Assembly (NCBI RefSeq): GCF_033807575.1
Contig: NC_084703.1
Location: 10,726,001-10,790,000 of the forward strand
Direction of reading: 5' to 3'
Source of the DNA: Cydia pomonella
Lineage: Eukaryota > Arthropoda > Insecta > Lepidoptera > Tortricidae
Length of the DNA stretch: 64,000 nt
Positions within the stretch are counted from its first letter, which is position 1. Each line of letters opens with the position of its first letter. Shown one piece after another: positions 1-11,130 of the stretch. Below the pieces are notes generated by a model that was not told where the DNA came from, searched no databases, and saw only the letters and a program-made list of their open reading frames with translations. The position numbers and the translations under genes were made by a program.

Positions 1-2032
1 CCATTTATTTATTTTTTACAGTGCACGTAAATGTATGTGCATGTACTTATATTAGTTAACGTAACATAAAAATGCAGTATAAATGTCAAAAAATGGCGTC
101 AAGGGTATCATCACATTTATGGTCTTCATATTATTATTGTATGTGCCTGCCCATACCATCATTTTAATACCAGTCCATACCAAGAACATAAAGGAAATAA
201 GAATTGTATTTAACCTCAAACTGCTCTATTACTCTCTACAATACTATTTCCTGTTACATATATTTGTTGGGTCAGGCTGCAAGTCTCAAAACTGATTTTT
301 ACAAACATTGCTTCATCGCATAATTACTAATAATATTTTCGCCAAAAAACACCTGTTTTTGGATACTTGAAAGTTTTTTATGCTACCTTTCGGAACCGGT
401 GGATTCAAAATTATAGGTTCTTAAAATTGCGTTACATAAAACCCGTATACCAATAATTAGACAAATTTTGAGTTATTTGCCAAAATATCGGACGGCTCTC
501 AGGCTAATGAGCGGTGCAACATATTTGTAGTTTGACATCCAACCGCGAATACGTAGTTAAATAAAGGTACGGTCACATACTTTAATTCAGTGTTGCCAGG
601 CGTTCTTACAAATACATACGCAAAATGACAGATAAAGACAAACGATTCATAGTTAATTCAGGCCAGTAACGCGTTTATAAATAACGCCATAAATCTCTGG
701 GCTTTGTTTAAAATTAGCAATCAGACAAAAAAGTGTCCTAGAATATACATTTCAAAAAGTTTCTATGTAGGGTAAACCGTATATTACTGGCCACCATCTA
801 ATAACTTGCCACCTTAGGTATAATAAAGAAAATCTGATTAATATTAAGGTGGTTCGACTAGGTTACCCAAAGCTTAAACCTCACTAGATGGCGCCACAAT
901 TGCAAATTTTAAGTTTGAATTTTTTTGTGGAGTAGTCTTGGTATTTCTATACTGTAAATTATGTTTAGCGCACTCTTTAAATAAATATTGAACTATTACA
1001 ACAAACATTGAACACTTCATTGTACAAAAACTAGCCCTTAATGTCGACAGAATGTTTCTTGACTCTATTTCTAAGTATCACTCACACATTCAAACAGTCT
1101 TACTGGGATCCTTGTAGTAGACAATTTGGCACAGCGTGAGTAGGCTTCAATAGCGTTGCGGTATGTACGTGGAAATACATGCAAGAGGATGTGGGTTCGA
1201 GACTCATTAAAATTTTTTTGTTATCAGTATTATCAAGTACCTATTATTAATAAATTATTTTATGAGAAATATGAGCGTTTTCCATAAAAATATTAAAAAT
1301 CTGATTCTCACACATCATGATATTTTTGGGTTCTTCCAACTCAGAATCACTAGCATAATCAATCCTCGTGCTAAAAAAACCCGAAAATTTGTATTGAAAT
1401 TTTAGTTTTACATTGAAATTTCTTTCACACTAAAATGTGACGTAATGGTATGGATATTTTAGGATATCTTTTTTTAATGCTAGGGTGGAGAAGATTCTAA
1501 GTAGAATGAACCTAAGAAAGTCCAAATTTGTAAGTAAGATTTTCCGGTATTTTTTTCAAAAAAAAAACGCTGTTTTGTTCTAAAATTAAAGCAATCCCTT
1601 ACTGCCCAGCCTTTAAAAAAGTAGGTAATATTTTACAGTAGAATTAAAACATTTTTTTTTACGATACATTTAATTAAATTACAGTGAGTTACAAAATTGG
1701 ATGGCCTTCTATTTATAACCATTATAAAAAGAAATGAGATATTTACCATGTTTGTTTATATTATTGATTTCCCGATATTTTGACACAACTAGAAGTTTCA
1801 CACAATGCCTAGAGATAGAAAATTATTTATTTATTTTATTTATTGTCAATTTCATTCAACGGATCACATCATATCCAATTTATGTGTTTATGTATTTCAT
1901 TGTTTTCTACCTAGTTGGTTATTAAATTCTGTTACTGCAATAATCTTTATCTACATAAAATATACCAACGAAAGTTTAATAAAGTATATATTAAAATGAA
2001 GTACACAAAATCAGGAATTACATATGACAATA
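1..2032. other. AT-rich DNA without a recognised gene
   Basis: I see no convincing exon on either strand. At 844-852 there is a TTAAGGTGG motif matching the end of the element at 4258-4696, apparently a solo end, followed by GGTTCGACTAGG. A possible decayed SINE head is listed at 1128-1225. The short open frames at 83-295 and 1734-1999 lack coding character and family motifs. Confidence 0.6.
1128..1225 (+). repeat. Possible decayed tRNA-derived SINE head
   Basis: The stretch carries TAGCGTTGCGGTA near 1148 and GTGGGTTCGAGACTC near 1189-1203. These resemble RNA polymerase III A and B boxes at roughly tRNA spacing, followed by a T-rich tail. The A box is poor and no cloverleaf was found, so this is a weak call. 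Confidence 0.25.
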
Positions 2033-2545
2033 TCATTCAAAATCGCCTTCTCTGGCTTTGACACAGGCCCTCAAACGACGAGGCCAGTCATCAATAGCGG
2101 CACGCACGATTGTCATGTCTAATTCCGTCACTGTCTTAACTATGGCCCGCTTGAGGGAGTTAAGATTTGTGTGGGGTTTAGCACAGGCTTTCTCCTCAAT
2201 AACCTGCTATATGGCATAATCCAGGGGGTTAAGGTCCGGGCTGGAGGACGGCCAGTCTTCGTGGGCAATAAAGTCAATTTTGTTCCTTCGAAACCAGGCT
2301 TGAGTTGTTTTTGCCTTATGTGCAGGAGCTGAGTCCTGTTCAAAGATCCATGGCTGGTTTTGAAATAGGGTGTGGCTTAAGGGCTTCACTATTGGTTCGA
2401 GAACGGTTTCCAGTTTCCGGTTTTCACACCTTTTTCACAGAAATGAATCTGTGTTAGCCCTGAGTATGACACACCCAAAATCATGTTTGGCGGGTGCCCA
2501 CATTTGTGCAACGCAATAGGGTTGTTTCCATCTACAAATCTTAGA
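2033..2545 (-). pseudogene. Mariner-family transposase relic (DD37D-like), C-terminal part
   Basis: Read on the - strand, this encodes the C-terminal part of a Tc1/mariner DDE transposase, the enzyme that cuts and joins transposon ends at TA sites. Visible motifs are IHFCEKGVKT near 2436-2465, then FEQDSAPAHKAK with the second catalytic aspartate, then DWPSSSPDLNPLDYAI with the third aspartate, and the ending DWPRRLRACVKA. There are 37 residues between the two aspartates, which is the DD37D spacing of the mori/Bmmar-type lineage. The N-terminal helix-turn-helix half and first aspartate are missing. The frame from 2389 runs to TGA at 2033-2035, broken by an in-frame TAG at 2207-2209 where the family normally has tryptophan. 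Upstream coding needs another frame. It is a dead 5'-deleted copy, and I saw no inverted terminal repeat at either side. Confidence 0.9.
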
Positions 2546-3154
2546 GCATAATTGTATACCAAAAAATTCTTTTGGATTATAAGAACATGTTAAACTACTT
2601 TTAGGGGACCTGTAATGACCATATTTTTGTAAATATTGAATTTAAAATATCTTTTGGCACACGTCACGTGACCAAACCCGAAACGTCATTGAAGATTCTG
2701 ATGACGTCACAACTCTCGGATTGACAATGTTGACAGTTAGGCGATTAACAACAAATGACAAATATCAGTTGACAGTTCGTATCTTCTACGTGTGTATGTA
2801 GTTATGTGTCAAACCATAAACTGTGACGTCACACAATTTTCAAAGAGCGTTTTGGGCGCGAAAGCATATGTCAAAATATATTTTGTTAATTTAACATATT
2901 TAAAGCCGTTTTTAGTATAAAAGCTGAATTTTAAGGCAACTTTTAGTTAATACAGAAAGTAATACAAGCGTTTCAAAAAATTGGAATACGATTCTCTTTT
3001 AGGCCCCAATTCATTATAGATACGACGAGATAAGCGTTATGTGTGGTATATAATTATAGCTCACAAATCCACCACATTATGTCATTTTTTATTTTTTCGG
3101 TAGCATTTGTTTTAACGGAAATAAAGAGGTTGCAAATCGAGTACCCGAACTTCA
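2546..3154. other. No gene seen
   Basis: AT-rich DNA with several TGACGTCA-like words (2700-2830) and GTTGACAGTT repeats at 2730 and 2770. No exon or transposon end was recognised. Confidence 0.5.
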
Positions 3155-3392
3155 GAACAGATATCATTTGATATTTACCAGTCGCTTTTCGGTGAAGGAA
3201 AACATCGTGAGGAAACTGGACTAATCCCAACAAGGTTAGTTTTACCCTCTGGGTTGGAAGGTCAGATGGCAGTGGCTTTCATAAAAACTAGTGCCTACGC
3301 CAAATCTTGGGATTAGTTGTCAAAGCGGACCCCAAGCTCCATTGAGCCGTGGCAATATGCTGGGACAACGCTAGGAAGAAAGAAAGAAATCG
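3155..3392 (+). mobile_element. Retroposon 3' end (non-LTR type)
   Basis: A moderately GC-rich block runs from TTGATATTTACCAGTCGC to the short tandem tail GGAAGAAAGAAAGAAAT. The sequence CGGTGAAGGAAAACATCGTG followed by AGGAAAC resembles a dispersed 3' UTR I know from lepidopteran genomes, where it ends in a GAAG-type tail. It is non-coding. The exact clade is not assigned. Confidence 0.5.
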
Positions 3393-3765
3393 AGTAACAG
3401 AATTTAGTAACCAACTAGGTATAATAGTTATGATGTAAATGTCCAGAATGGAGTCATATATGTATTAGCCAACTAATTATTCAAGATCAATACACTTAGC
3501 TCACTTAGGTATTCGCCTAAGTACAATATCGGGCAAAATTGAGTTTTATAAAAGTGAACTAGTTTCTAGGTCATATTTTCTATGAATTGGTCATATTTGT
3601 AGACTCCAATTACAGTTACACTTTTCCTGGTTTTTCGCGGACCAGAATATCGATGATTTTTGTAACTTGATTTAGACGTTGCTATCATTTTCAATCCAAA
3701 AACACATAAAATCACAATTCAGAACATGCGGCAGCGTTGTTTTCTATCAAGTACCTGAAGCACCA

Positions 3766-3898
3766 GGGCGGCTACCGGGAAAATCGAAATTCGTCAATTT
3801 CGGGCATTTTTCTCTGTCACTCTAATTACGTCTTAGTGAGAGTAAAAGAGAAAGATCCCCGCAATTTGCGAATTTAGGTTTTCGCGGTAGGCCTCCAG
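3766..3898 (+). mobile_element. Palindromic MITE family A, copy 1
   Basis: This is an imperfect long palindrome whose arms start GGCTACCG(GG)AAAATCGAA and end GGTTTTCGCGGTAGGCC. The shared core is TTTTTCTCTGTCACTCTAAT, then TACGTCTTAGTGAGAGTAAA. The same unit occurs at 8898-9030, 10074-10204 (inverted) and 24486-24615, so it is a dispersed non-autonomous element of about 130 bp. It has no coding capacity. Confidence 0.8.
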
Positions 3899-4257
3899 GT
3901 CCTGTCAAGTTTCAGCAGTGTTGCCAGGTGAGCGGAAGAGAATTATCGTTCTTGAGTGTCAATATTATTGTACCGTTGAAAAAAATATCGTACGCCAATC
4001 AAAAAGGCAGCCCCTAAAAATGTCTAGCAAAATAAGCTTAAATTTCCAATTAATAATAAAAAAAAGACAATTTTCATCTAAATTGCGCAAAAAATCTGTT
4101 TATGTTTGTGTATTTTTGGGATAGACTCAAACGGTATACAGGAAATTGTGACATTTTAAACTTTAAACTTACACCAAGGAGCCGAACACCCAAAAGATAC
4201 TAATTTTAGCCTATTTCTGAGAGAAAGTGTCATATTTTGCTTCAAATTACTAGACTT

Positions 4258-4696
4258 TTAAGGTGGCATCATCCAAGGGCTGAAATTATAGTACTTTAGT
4301 GTACGATAATGCTCTTTGGAACATTACGTCATACCGGGGCCCAAATTATCGTACATGTACGACAATTATCGTACGCCTGGTCACACTGAGTGTCAGTGTC
4401 GACAGAGTCAGCTAAAAACGCGTCAAACATCGCAACGTCGCGCCAATGGCCGTCCGAGGCGGGGTGGCAACGCCGCAATGTATTTGTACACGACATTTGT
4501 CACACACACATGAGTAAAATTTATAAAAATATAACGTTGATTATTGCATGATTTCTGTATGAAACAAAGTTTTTCTATTAATTTAGCGCAAATGAATATT
4601 CGAAAGTAGATAGATGCGCAACTATTTATGTAATAATATTGTGTAATTAATTAATAAATAGCGATTATTTTTTGTATGAAAATCGAACCACCTTAA
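4258..4696. mobile_element. MITE-like element ending in TTAAGGTGG / CCACCTTAA
   Basis: Perfect 9-bp terminal inverted repeats bound a 439-bp block. Near the left end is an inner palindrome, AATTATCGTACATGTACG followed by ACAATTATCGTAC (4345-4374). A GC-rich patch at 4430-4480 lies in the middle. The TTAA at each outer edge could be a target duplication or part of the terminal repeat, so piggyBac-like or Harbinger-like origin is open. A solo matching end is seen at 844. Confidence 0.55.
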
Positions 4697-4852
4697 CACA
4701 ATCCAAGTAAATTTTCGGAACGAATGTTATTTTTCTTATCGATAAAAACTATTATACCGTTGAAGATTTCATAAATGATAATGACATGTAAATTAATCAG
4801 TGTTAATTATATTACTATTTTAATAATTATGTTCCTATTCAAATACTTTTGG

Positions 4853-6190
4853 TAGGGGAGATAGGGGAGCATTGGGCAGTCGGGAGGTTCGGGCACTACC
4901 TTGTAAGTCGGGTCGTATGGAAGCTACTTAATTTTGTATACTGTGGTAGTTTAGCTTACTAACTGGCAATACCGCTCAGGCTAATGTCATCTGCCATTTT
5001 GATTAGTTGTCAGTGTCACATGCCGTCGACTGTTTTGTGCGTGCAAAAGTAAATATTTTGATGTGATTTCGAAGGAAATAACAACGTGATCTGCGAAAAG
5101 CCGTAAGTTTCTGCATTGTCATCTAGTCATGTGTTTACGAAAGCTAATATTAACGTATAAATTAAAGTAAAACATTAGACTACAAAAAACATATTTGAAT
5201 TTATTTGTCAAATGAGAGGGTGGGGAGCTTTGAGCACTATTTTTAAAGGGAGGTTTAGGCATGCCCAATGCTCCCGACACTATTGTTTGTTTCGGCAATC
5301 GCTGTTAAAAGTAAGGTCTGTTAAAAGAAAATTATTTCATCGGGTTTAAATTGCGTGTATATATTGAATTTCAATACCTACTAAATACTTTTGATGTTTT
5401 ATTATTATTTGTGTTACTTTTTATTATATTATTTTTTCTAGAAAAAAGCCATTTGAATTTAAAAAGAAAAATAAGCCCCGCGAAATCCTTAAAGATATAA
5501 TATTACGTGCCATAGAAGAAATTACAAAGGGAGCAAAAATTTAAGCGACTGCAAATAAATACGACGTATCTAGATCAAATCTCCAAAGATATTTAAAACA
5601 AGGCACTGTAAAAAATGTTTCTTCTAAATTCATATCTTGCCAAATATTTGCTGAAGATGAAGAAGCCAAACTGTCAGAGTATCTCATAACATCTTCTAAA
5701 TTGAATTATGGACTGTCATTAGCGCAAACGCGTCAGTTGGCTTATGATGCATAGTAAAGTGCAATAAATAAAAACAAATACCAGAAAATTGTACTAAAAA
5801 TAAAATAGCGTCAGAACATTGGATAAGAGGGTTTTGACTACTTATAGTTTAAAACAGTTGTTCGTTTGTTGATTTTATTGCAAGTTTTATGATTATATTA
5901 ATTAATATTCAAGTAATTTGCCATTAAGTGGAGTATTTAATACAGTGCCCAAACCTCCCATAGAGGTGTCCAAACCACCCGACCATTGGGAGGTTTGGGC
6001 ACTTTTGACAGTGTTCAGAAAAACTCTTGCAATTTTGAAACTGTTTATAATTGTATAAGTGTTCGTCGTTATAATTGAAGCCAAATATATGTGCTACTAA
6101 TACAAGGAGTAAAAAGTTGATTTTGTTAAAAAATTGCATTTTTATTAAGACTTAAGTAAAAAAGTGCCCGATGCTCCCCTATCTCCCCTA
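4853..6190 (+). mobile_element. Internally deleted pogo-like DNA transposon with both ends
   Basis: The left end reads TA then GGGGAGATAGGGGAGCATTG, and the right end is its near-perfect complement, finishing CTCCCCTATCTCCCC then TA. These are terminal repeats of about 25 bp with a TA target duplication, as expected for Tc1/mariner-pogo elements. Subterminal repeats of GGGAGGTT(T/C)GGGCACT occur at 4889, 5251, 5942 (inverted) and 5987, the usual layout of transposase binding sites. A possible 5' exon ends with donor-like GCCGTAAGT near 5099, and an acceptor TTTTTTCTAG near 5432-5441 precedes the transposase fragment. The catalytic DDE region is absent, so the copy is non-autonomous. A 21-bp direct repeat flanks the element (see findings). 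Confidence 0.8.
5440..5840 (+). pseudogene. Pogo/CENP-B-type transposase N-terminal relic
   Basis: This encodes the N-terminal DNA-binding part of a pogo-like transposase. The frame contains REILKDIILRAIEEITKGAK, then a psq-type helix-turn-helix reading NKYDVSRSNLQRYLKQG, then AEDEEAKLSEYLITSSKLNY and QTRQLAYDA. This order (HTH_psq, then the acidic EEE-L-YL block and LAY motif) is typical of pogo/jerky-like proteins. An in-frame TAA lies at 5542-5544 inside the helix-turn-helix, and the frame ends at TAG near 5750. The words SEHWIRGF recur downstream (about 5812-5838) in another frame, showing a frameshift. No DDE catalytic domain follows. A splice acceptor TTTTTTCTAG just upstream fits an intron in the parent gene. 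Confidence 0.8.
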
Positions 6191-7032
6191 CTATTTTAAT
6201 AATTATGTTGATATTTTAATTGATAAATGTAAATACCTATGTATGTATGTATAAGCACTTAAGTTAATTTTAAGGATAACATTTCCATACCCATTCTGGG
6301 TCCATGAGATGGTCCCATGGTCCATCTCTTTCGCATGTAAATACCATCTTGTAATTACCATGGTGCAATAAAGGAAGAATAAATAATATTTGGTTTATCG
6401 AATTGTGTGAATAAATAAATAGAATTCATTTTTTAGCCATTTTAGTGTAAGGTTGCCAGTTATAGACCCAGTTTACCCTACTTACTGCTCAAACCAGTCA
6501 ACCAAAGAATGCGCAAGTCATCTTAAGAGTCCGCAGCAAGCTCCGTTCTTCATACAAACGTAGTCACGCTCTCATTTTAAAACGACTAGCTAGATTGAAC
6601 TTTGTACTTACAACAGGATAAGCTATATCTATGCCTGTAAGTTTATATAGGTTCAGATACCATAGTTAATAAAATCAGCGAATTTAAGTTTTTCATACAA
6701 AACTTATTTTACTCTATCTAGGGGCACGGTAGTGGTCCCACCAAGACGAGCAAAGCGAGGCGCAAGGGCATTACCTACCTTTTCTCGAAGCGCTTCCTCG
6801 TTTTTTTGAACCCTCATAACTTGTGTTTGGACAAAATTCCTCCCTTCCATTCCTCAAGAATTTTGTGGGGGGAGGGGGGGGGGGGGGAAGGCGTTGAAGT
6901 TTGTATGGGGAAATAAAGCAAGCAGATTGTATAAAATATGCCCCCAGATACGTATTTCAGGATTTCTAATAATAACTCACCCCCAACTTTTCAAATTTGG
7001 GAATGGAACTGTCATAAGCAACTTACAAATAA
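6191..7032. other. No gene; repeat debris with G-run
   Basis: AT-rich flank, then a repeat-like block from 6714 (GGGGCACGGTAGTGGTCCCA) with an interrupted G tract near 6866-6888. No coding signal beyond short open frames. Confidence 0.5.
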
Positions 7033-7663
7033 ATCGGCCAAGAGCATATCGGACCATGCTCAGAGTAGGGTTCCGTAGTTACTCTTCCGTCACAATAAGC
7101 TAAACTGGAGCTTAAAGTATAGTGGATTATTAACCAAGGGATGAACTGTGTATGAACTGTACGTCTTTTTACTATGAAGGGGAAACTTTTTGCGATAACT
7201 CGAAAACAGCTAAACTGATCATGTCCGCTATAGTTTTCGTTTAATGTCTTTCTTACGCTCTACTTCCACGATTTTTTTCATATTTTTTGACGTATGGTTC
7301 AAAAGTTAGAGGGGGGGGGGGGCACATTTGTTTTTCTTTCGGAGCGATTATCTATATTCACTTTATCAAAAAATGTTTGTTGAAGACCCCTATTAGTTTT
7401 GAAAGACCTTTCAAACGATATCCCACACTGTAGAGTTTAAGCAAAAAAAAAAACACCTACACTTTACGCGTAGGGGAGGTACCCTAAAAAAAAAATTTTA
7501 GATTCTATTCTACGACTTAGTCGGCTTTATTGATTTATATATCCATGCCAAATTTCAGCTTTCTAGCACTAACGACCACGGAGCAAAACCTCGGACAGAC
7601 AGACAGACAGACGGACATGGCGAAACTATAAGGGTTCCTAGTTGACTACGGAACCCTAAAAAA
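7033..7663 (+). repeat. Dispersed repeat, CGGCCAAGAGCAT...CTACGGAACCCTAAA type
   Basis: The block starts ATCGGCCAAGAGCATATCGG and ends with the tetranucleotide run ACAGACAGACAGACGGACAT, followed by CTATAAGGGTTCC...CTACGGAACCCTAAAA. This end is shared with 12831-13855, 31995-32092 and 58480-58652. It includes a 12-G tract near 7310. The internal sequence differs from the 12.8-kb copy, so it is a related but separate subfamily. It is probably non-autonomous and has no open frame of note. Confidence 0.65.
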
Positions 7664-7666
7664 AAT

Positions 7667-8268
7667 GAAATCCCATCTAAAACATTTTCATGTAAAATGG
7701 TTCCAAGACGAAACCATAAGGCTGGCATAGTCAAAAAGTTATCAGATCTCTCGTAGAGCCAAGCTTCTAACTCTAGAAGCCCTAAAACTCTTCAGTCAAA
7801 ATATGTGGCTTGGCCGTTTCGTTACTACAACAAGTATTGTATAATAAAGAAGTGAATGAATTTATCACCTTATGAAACTTACCTTACTTATCGAAACGTC
7901 CAAGCCATATATGTATTTTGACTAATGTGTAGAGTTTGTGAAGTAAGGGCTTGTAGGTTTAGAAGCTTGGCTCGACAAGAGATCAGGAGGCTGATTTTTG
8001 AATTTCGAGCGCTCGAATTCGTCACTCGGAAATCTGTGGTAAACAGCGAAATGATGTTCTAGAAATACGAGCAATAGAAATTGGGATCTAGAGGTATTGA
8101 CTCGTTTTCAATTATATTAGTAGAATTTAAATACCTAGTAGTGGAGACAAATTGAAATCGAGCACTGGAAATTCAAAAATCGGCCCCCTGATAACTTTTT
8201 GACAGTGCGAGCTTTATGGTTTTGTCTTGTAAACATTTTACATGAAAATGTTTTTAATGGGATTTTGT
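7667..8268. mobile_element. Fold-back element (long terminal inverted repeats) with a nested MITE
   Basis: The left arm (about 7667-7830) runs through CATTTTCATGTAAAATGG, ACGAAACCATAA and AAAAAGTTATCAGATCTCTC. The right arm repeats it in reverse (7890-7986 and 8191-8268): CCAAGCC, GAAGCTTGGCTCGACAAGAGATCA, then TGATAACTTTTTGACAG and TTTACATGAAAATG. The right arm is interrupted by the separate palindromic element at 7987-8190. Without it, the host element would be about 400 bp, nearly all stem. Confidence 0.75.
7987..8190. mobile_element. MITE nested in the right arm of the fold-back element
   Basis: A short inverted repeat begins GGAGGCTGATTTTTGAATTT and ends AAATTCAAAAATCGGCCCCC, about 25 bp per arm with mismatches. 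It lies exactly where the 7667-8268 stem loses pairing, so it inserted later. There is no coding capacity. Confidence 0.7.
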
Positions 8269-8897
8269 TTATTTTGTAAGCTGGAGCTATATAAACTAAC
8301 TACAGGAATAGATTTATCGCCTATACATTACAATCCAACACGTAGTTTTAAAATAAGAACGAAACTCCGTTTGTATGGGAAGGTGAAATTCGGCCGAGCT
8401 TGCTGCGGAAGTGCGAACTCTAACTGCCTGCTGCTGCGTGCAAAGAAATTGAAAATCGTTTTATTCATTTCTGATCGACGTCTTCAGAACTAAGATGCAA
8501 TGTTTGTAAGAGTAGAAATAAAATATATATATAACCCCTCTATATTTTCGGGTCGGATTTTGGTGTGTATCAAAAAGATACTCTGAAATTTTCCATTCTG
8601 TGTAACAAAATTCTTCCAAAGTTCCAAAGAGTGCTCTCACGTGCTTTGGTGCGTCAACAGACAACAAAAACAGGCAAAAAAATGCTGGCGACATTTCCCC
8701 TTTAAATTACACCGTGATCCATAAACAATGAACCGGCAAGATTCAGATCTAATTTACCTTCCGCCCGTGACCTTGCAAGTTGAGATTAGGCAGTTAGATC
8801 TTTGCTCAATCCCAGATAGTTTTCTATGACAGTTAGCTACCATTCTCTAAAGTGGTACATATGTACAAATTGTTTACGCCACTTCCACTTCGTTCCT
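8269..8897. other. No gene seen
   Basis: Contains AAACTCCGTTTGTATGGGAA (8364-8383), which recurs inverted near 55508-55530 and so is probably repeat-derived. Short frames on both strands show no family motif. Confidence 0.45.
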
Positions 8898-9030
8898 GGG
8901 CCATAACCGCGAAAATCGAAGTTCGTCAATTGCGGGCATTTTTCTCTGTCACTCTAATTACGTCTTAGTGAGAGTAAAAGAGGAAGATTCCGGCAGTTTG
9001 CGAATTTCGGTTTTCGCGGTTGGCCCCCTG
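8898..9030 (+). mobile_element. Palindromic MITE family A, copy 2
   Basis: Arms are GGGCCATAACCGCGAAAATC and the complementary GGTTTTCGCGGTTGGCCCCC. The core TCTCTGTCACTCTAATTACG is identical to copies 1 and 4. This is one of the best-preserved copies in the window. Confidence 0.85.
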
Positions 9031-9639
9031 CTCACAAATAAAACCAGTGCTATTAGGGATCTTTTGATATACTGACAAACAAGACATCACTGATAGATGA
9101 GTCAATTTAATTTAAAGGCCTATTTTGATAATTTGAGTCATATTTTGCGTAGAAAGTGAGGTTATTGCAAGTTTTTGACATAACATATTGAATCCTTTCC
9201 CAGATTTCAAATCAACGGCTAAATGCGCCAACCTCTTTGATTAAAAAGAAAAGGGATTTGCGATTCAAGCTGACAATACCTTAAGTTGCTATCTCTTAAG
9301 TCCGTGCGAAGGAAAAACATTAGCAGTGATAGGTAAATTGGGTAACCATAATCAGAATCGGAAATATTCCAAGTTAAGTACGAATATTATGGTCGCAGAT
9401 CCAAATGACAGCTTGATAATTACATTGTTTGTCTCTTTCAATCGCGCTGTGTTAATCAGTGACGATTTATTTATCACTTGAATATCGTCATCCCACTCAC
9501 GCCTGCAGAAAGGACCGAGGGGTAAAGTGCGTTCCGGGATTCGATGTCACATTCATCATAATTACCTATTTCGGAATTTTCGGCCACTAGTATGCTTACT
9601 ACGTACGGCATATTACAAAATAGGTAGAAATTATAATTA
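9031..9639. other. No gene seen
   Basis: AT-rich sequence without a recognised exon or transposon end. Confidence 0.4.
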
Positions 9640-9840
9640 ATTCCAGGTTTTAATTTAATATACTTAACATTAAATTGTGTAATTTAATTCTAATTTTAAT
9701 TATTTTTATTGTTATTTAATTTTAACTATTTTTATTGTAATGTTCATTGTGTAATTTAGTTTTAATTGATTTTATTTTAATTGCATGTAACAATTTTATG
9801 GGCTCTTGGCCTGAATTAAACTTTTTTATTTATTTATTTA
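9640..9840 (+). repeat. Probable LINE 3' UTR end
   Basis: A very AT-rich stretch ends in GGCTCTTGGCCTGAATTAAA followed by a TTTTTTATTTATTTATTTAA tail. This word order resembles 3' ends of lepidopteran non-LTR elements. No reverse transcriptase frame precedes it, so it would be a heavily truncated copy. Confidence 0.4.
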
Positions 9841-10073
9841 AGGCTAACATAACTATAATATCGCATCACTGCCCTTTAATTTTTGTAGGTACTCGCAGTA
9901 TTATAATCTTTACCTACCTATTACCATTTGTCAAAAGGTCAAGTTGAATAAGCCATCATTATTAATATTACAATACCTATCTTATGGCTACTACGAGTAT
10001 ACAGATAAGATAGTGTCAGATATTTTGCGCGCTTCTTTGTGTAACATATTAATGCAGGAGACAGCATAAAGAA

Positions 10074-10204
10074 GGGGGCCTACCGCGAAAACCGAAAATC
10101 GCAAATTGTGGGGGTCTTTCTCTTTTACTCTCACTAAGACGTAATAAGAGTGACAGAGAAAAATGCCTGCAATTGACGAACTTCGATTTTTGCGGTTATA
10201 GCCC
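10074..10204 (-). mobile_element. Palindromic MITE family A, copy 3 (inverted)
   Basis: The reverse orientation of the family reads GGGGGCCTACCGCGAAAACC at the left and TTGCGGTTATAGCCC at the right, with CACTAAGACGTAATAAGAGT in the core. It is about 1 kb from copy 2 in opposite orientation. Confidence 0.85.
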
Positions 10205-10984
10205 AGGGGTCACCAATTAGTTTCTCCAGGGGTCCGGTTCTTAAAATAAAATGACCATCGCAGTCCGTTTTTACTTGAGTTTATTAAATCATCAAAAAAT
10301 AAAACGAGTCGGCGGGCCGGATCCGGCCCGCCATTCGGTGTCCCCTCGTATAGAGTATAGGTATTGAATAGGAGACAGTCGGTACACGTGCTATATAAAT
10401 ATTTCAAAAAGTAGATAGTTGCTTAATTGCAAGTTATTTGGTATATTTGTATTGGTATGATACTTAGTTGGGTCATAAGTTCTGTCACAAAGGTTTTGAC
10501 TGATAAAATGTAGTACAAAGCTTTTAATAAAAAAAGTTTGCCATTAATTGAAAGCTTGTTTTATAAATACTGATCACAACGTAATAGGTATAATTAGTTT
10601 AAAATTTAGATCGCGTCTTACTTGTTTGCTACCTACTTGTTTACTTTGGGATTGACGTTAGACGCAAATATGCGGCTGGATTGTAAAAAATTATACTTTA
10701 CCAAAGGGAGTGAAAATCAGTGTTTATTTGTATGAACCTACTTTATTAGAACGTTATTTTATCACCTGCAATTAGTTTTACGACAAATCTGTACTTCAGC
10801 TAATACCCTTCAAACTTAGGGTATTTTTCAGTGATTACGCACTAACTAGGGCTCAATTTGCATTGCATTTTTTTTTTATAAAAAAAAATATCTGAATATT
10901 ACATAGAATTGTGCAAAACTGAGACAGCAAAATAAGTATAATTATAATGTAAGTATTAAATAAGCTTTCAACCCATATATCACG
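10205..10984. other. No gene seen
   Basis: A short GC-rich patch at 10306-10350 (GGCGGGCCGGATCCGGCCCGCC, a near-perfect palindrome) stands out. The remainder is AT-rich without an exon. Confidence 0.4.
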
Positions 10985-11130
10985 ACGAGCTCGTGTTCTC
11001 CCGTCGACGTGGCGGGCTCATGCTTTGGGGACATTGGGGATTTTTATAGTTCGAACGCCTCATGGCATTAAGTCCGCCTTTTGTACTATAAGGTTTTCTT
11101 TCGTGCAATAAAGATTAAATAAATAAATAT
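10985..11130 (+). repeat. Retroposon 3' end with AATAAA and TAAA tail
   Basis: GTTCTCCCGTCGACGTGGCG and CATGCTTTGGGGA are followed by CATTAAGTCCGCCTTTTGTA and GTGCAATAAAGATTAAATAA, i.e. a polyadenylation signal and a TAAA-repeat tail. The first part recurs at 12110-12160, which shows it is dispersed. Confidence 0.5.
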
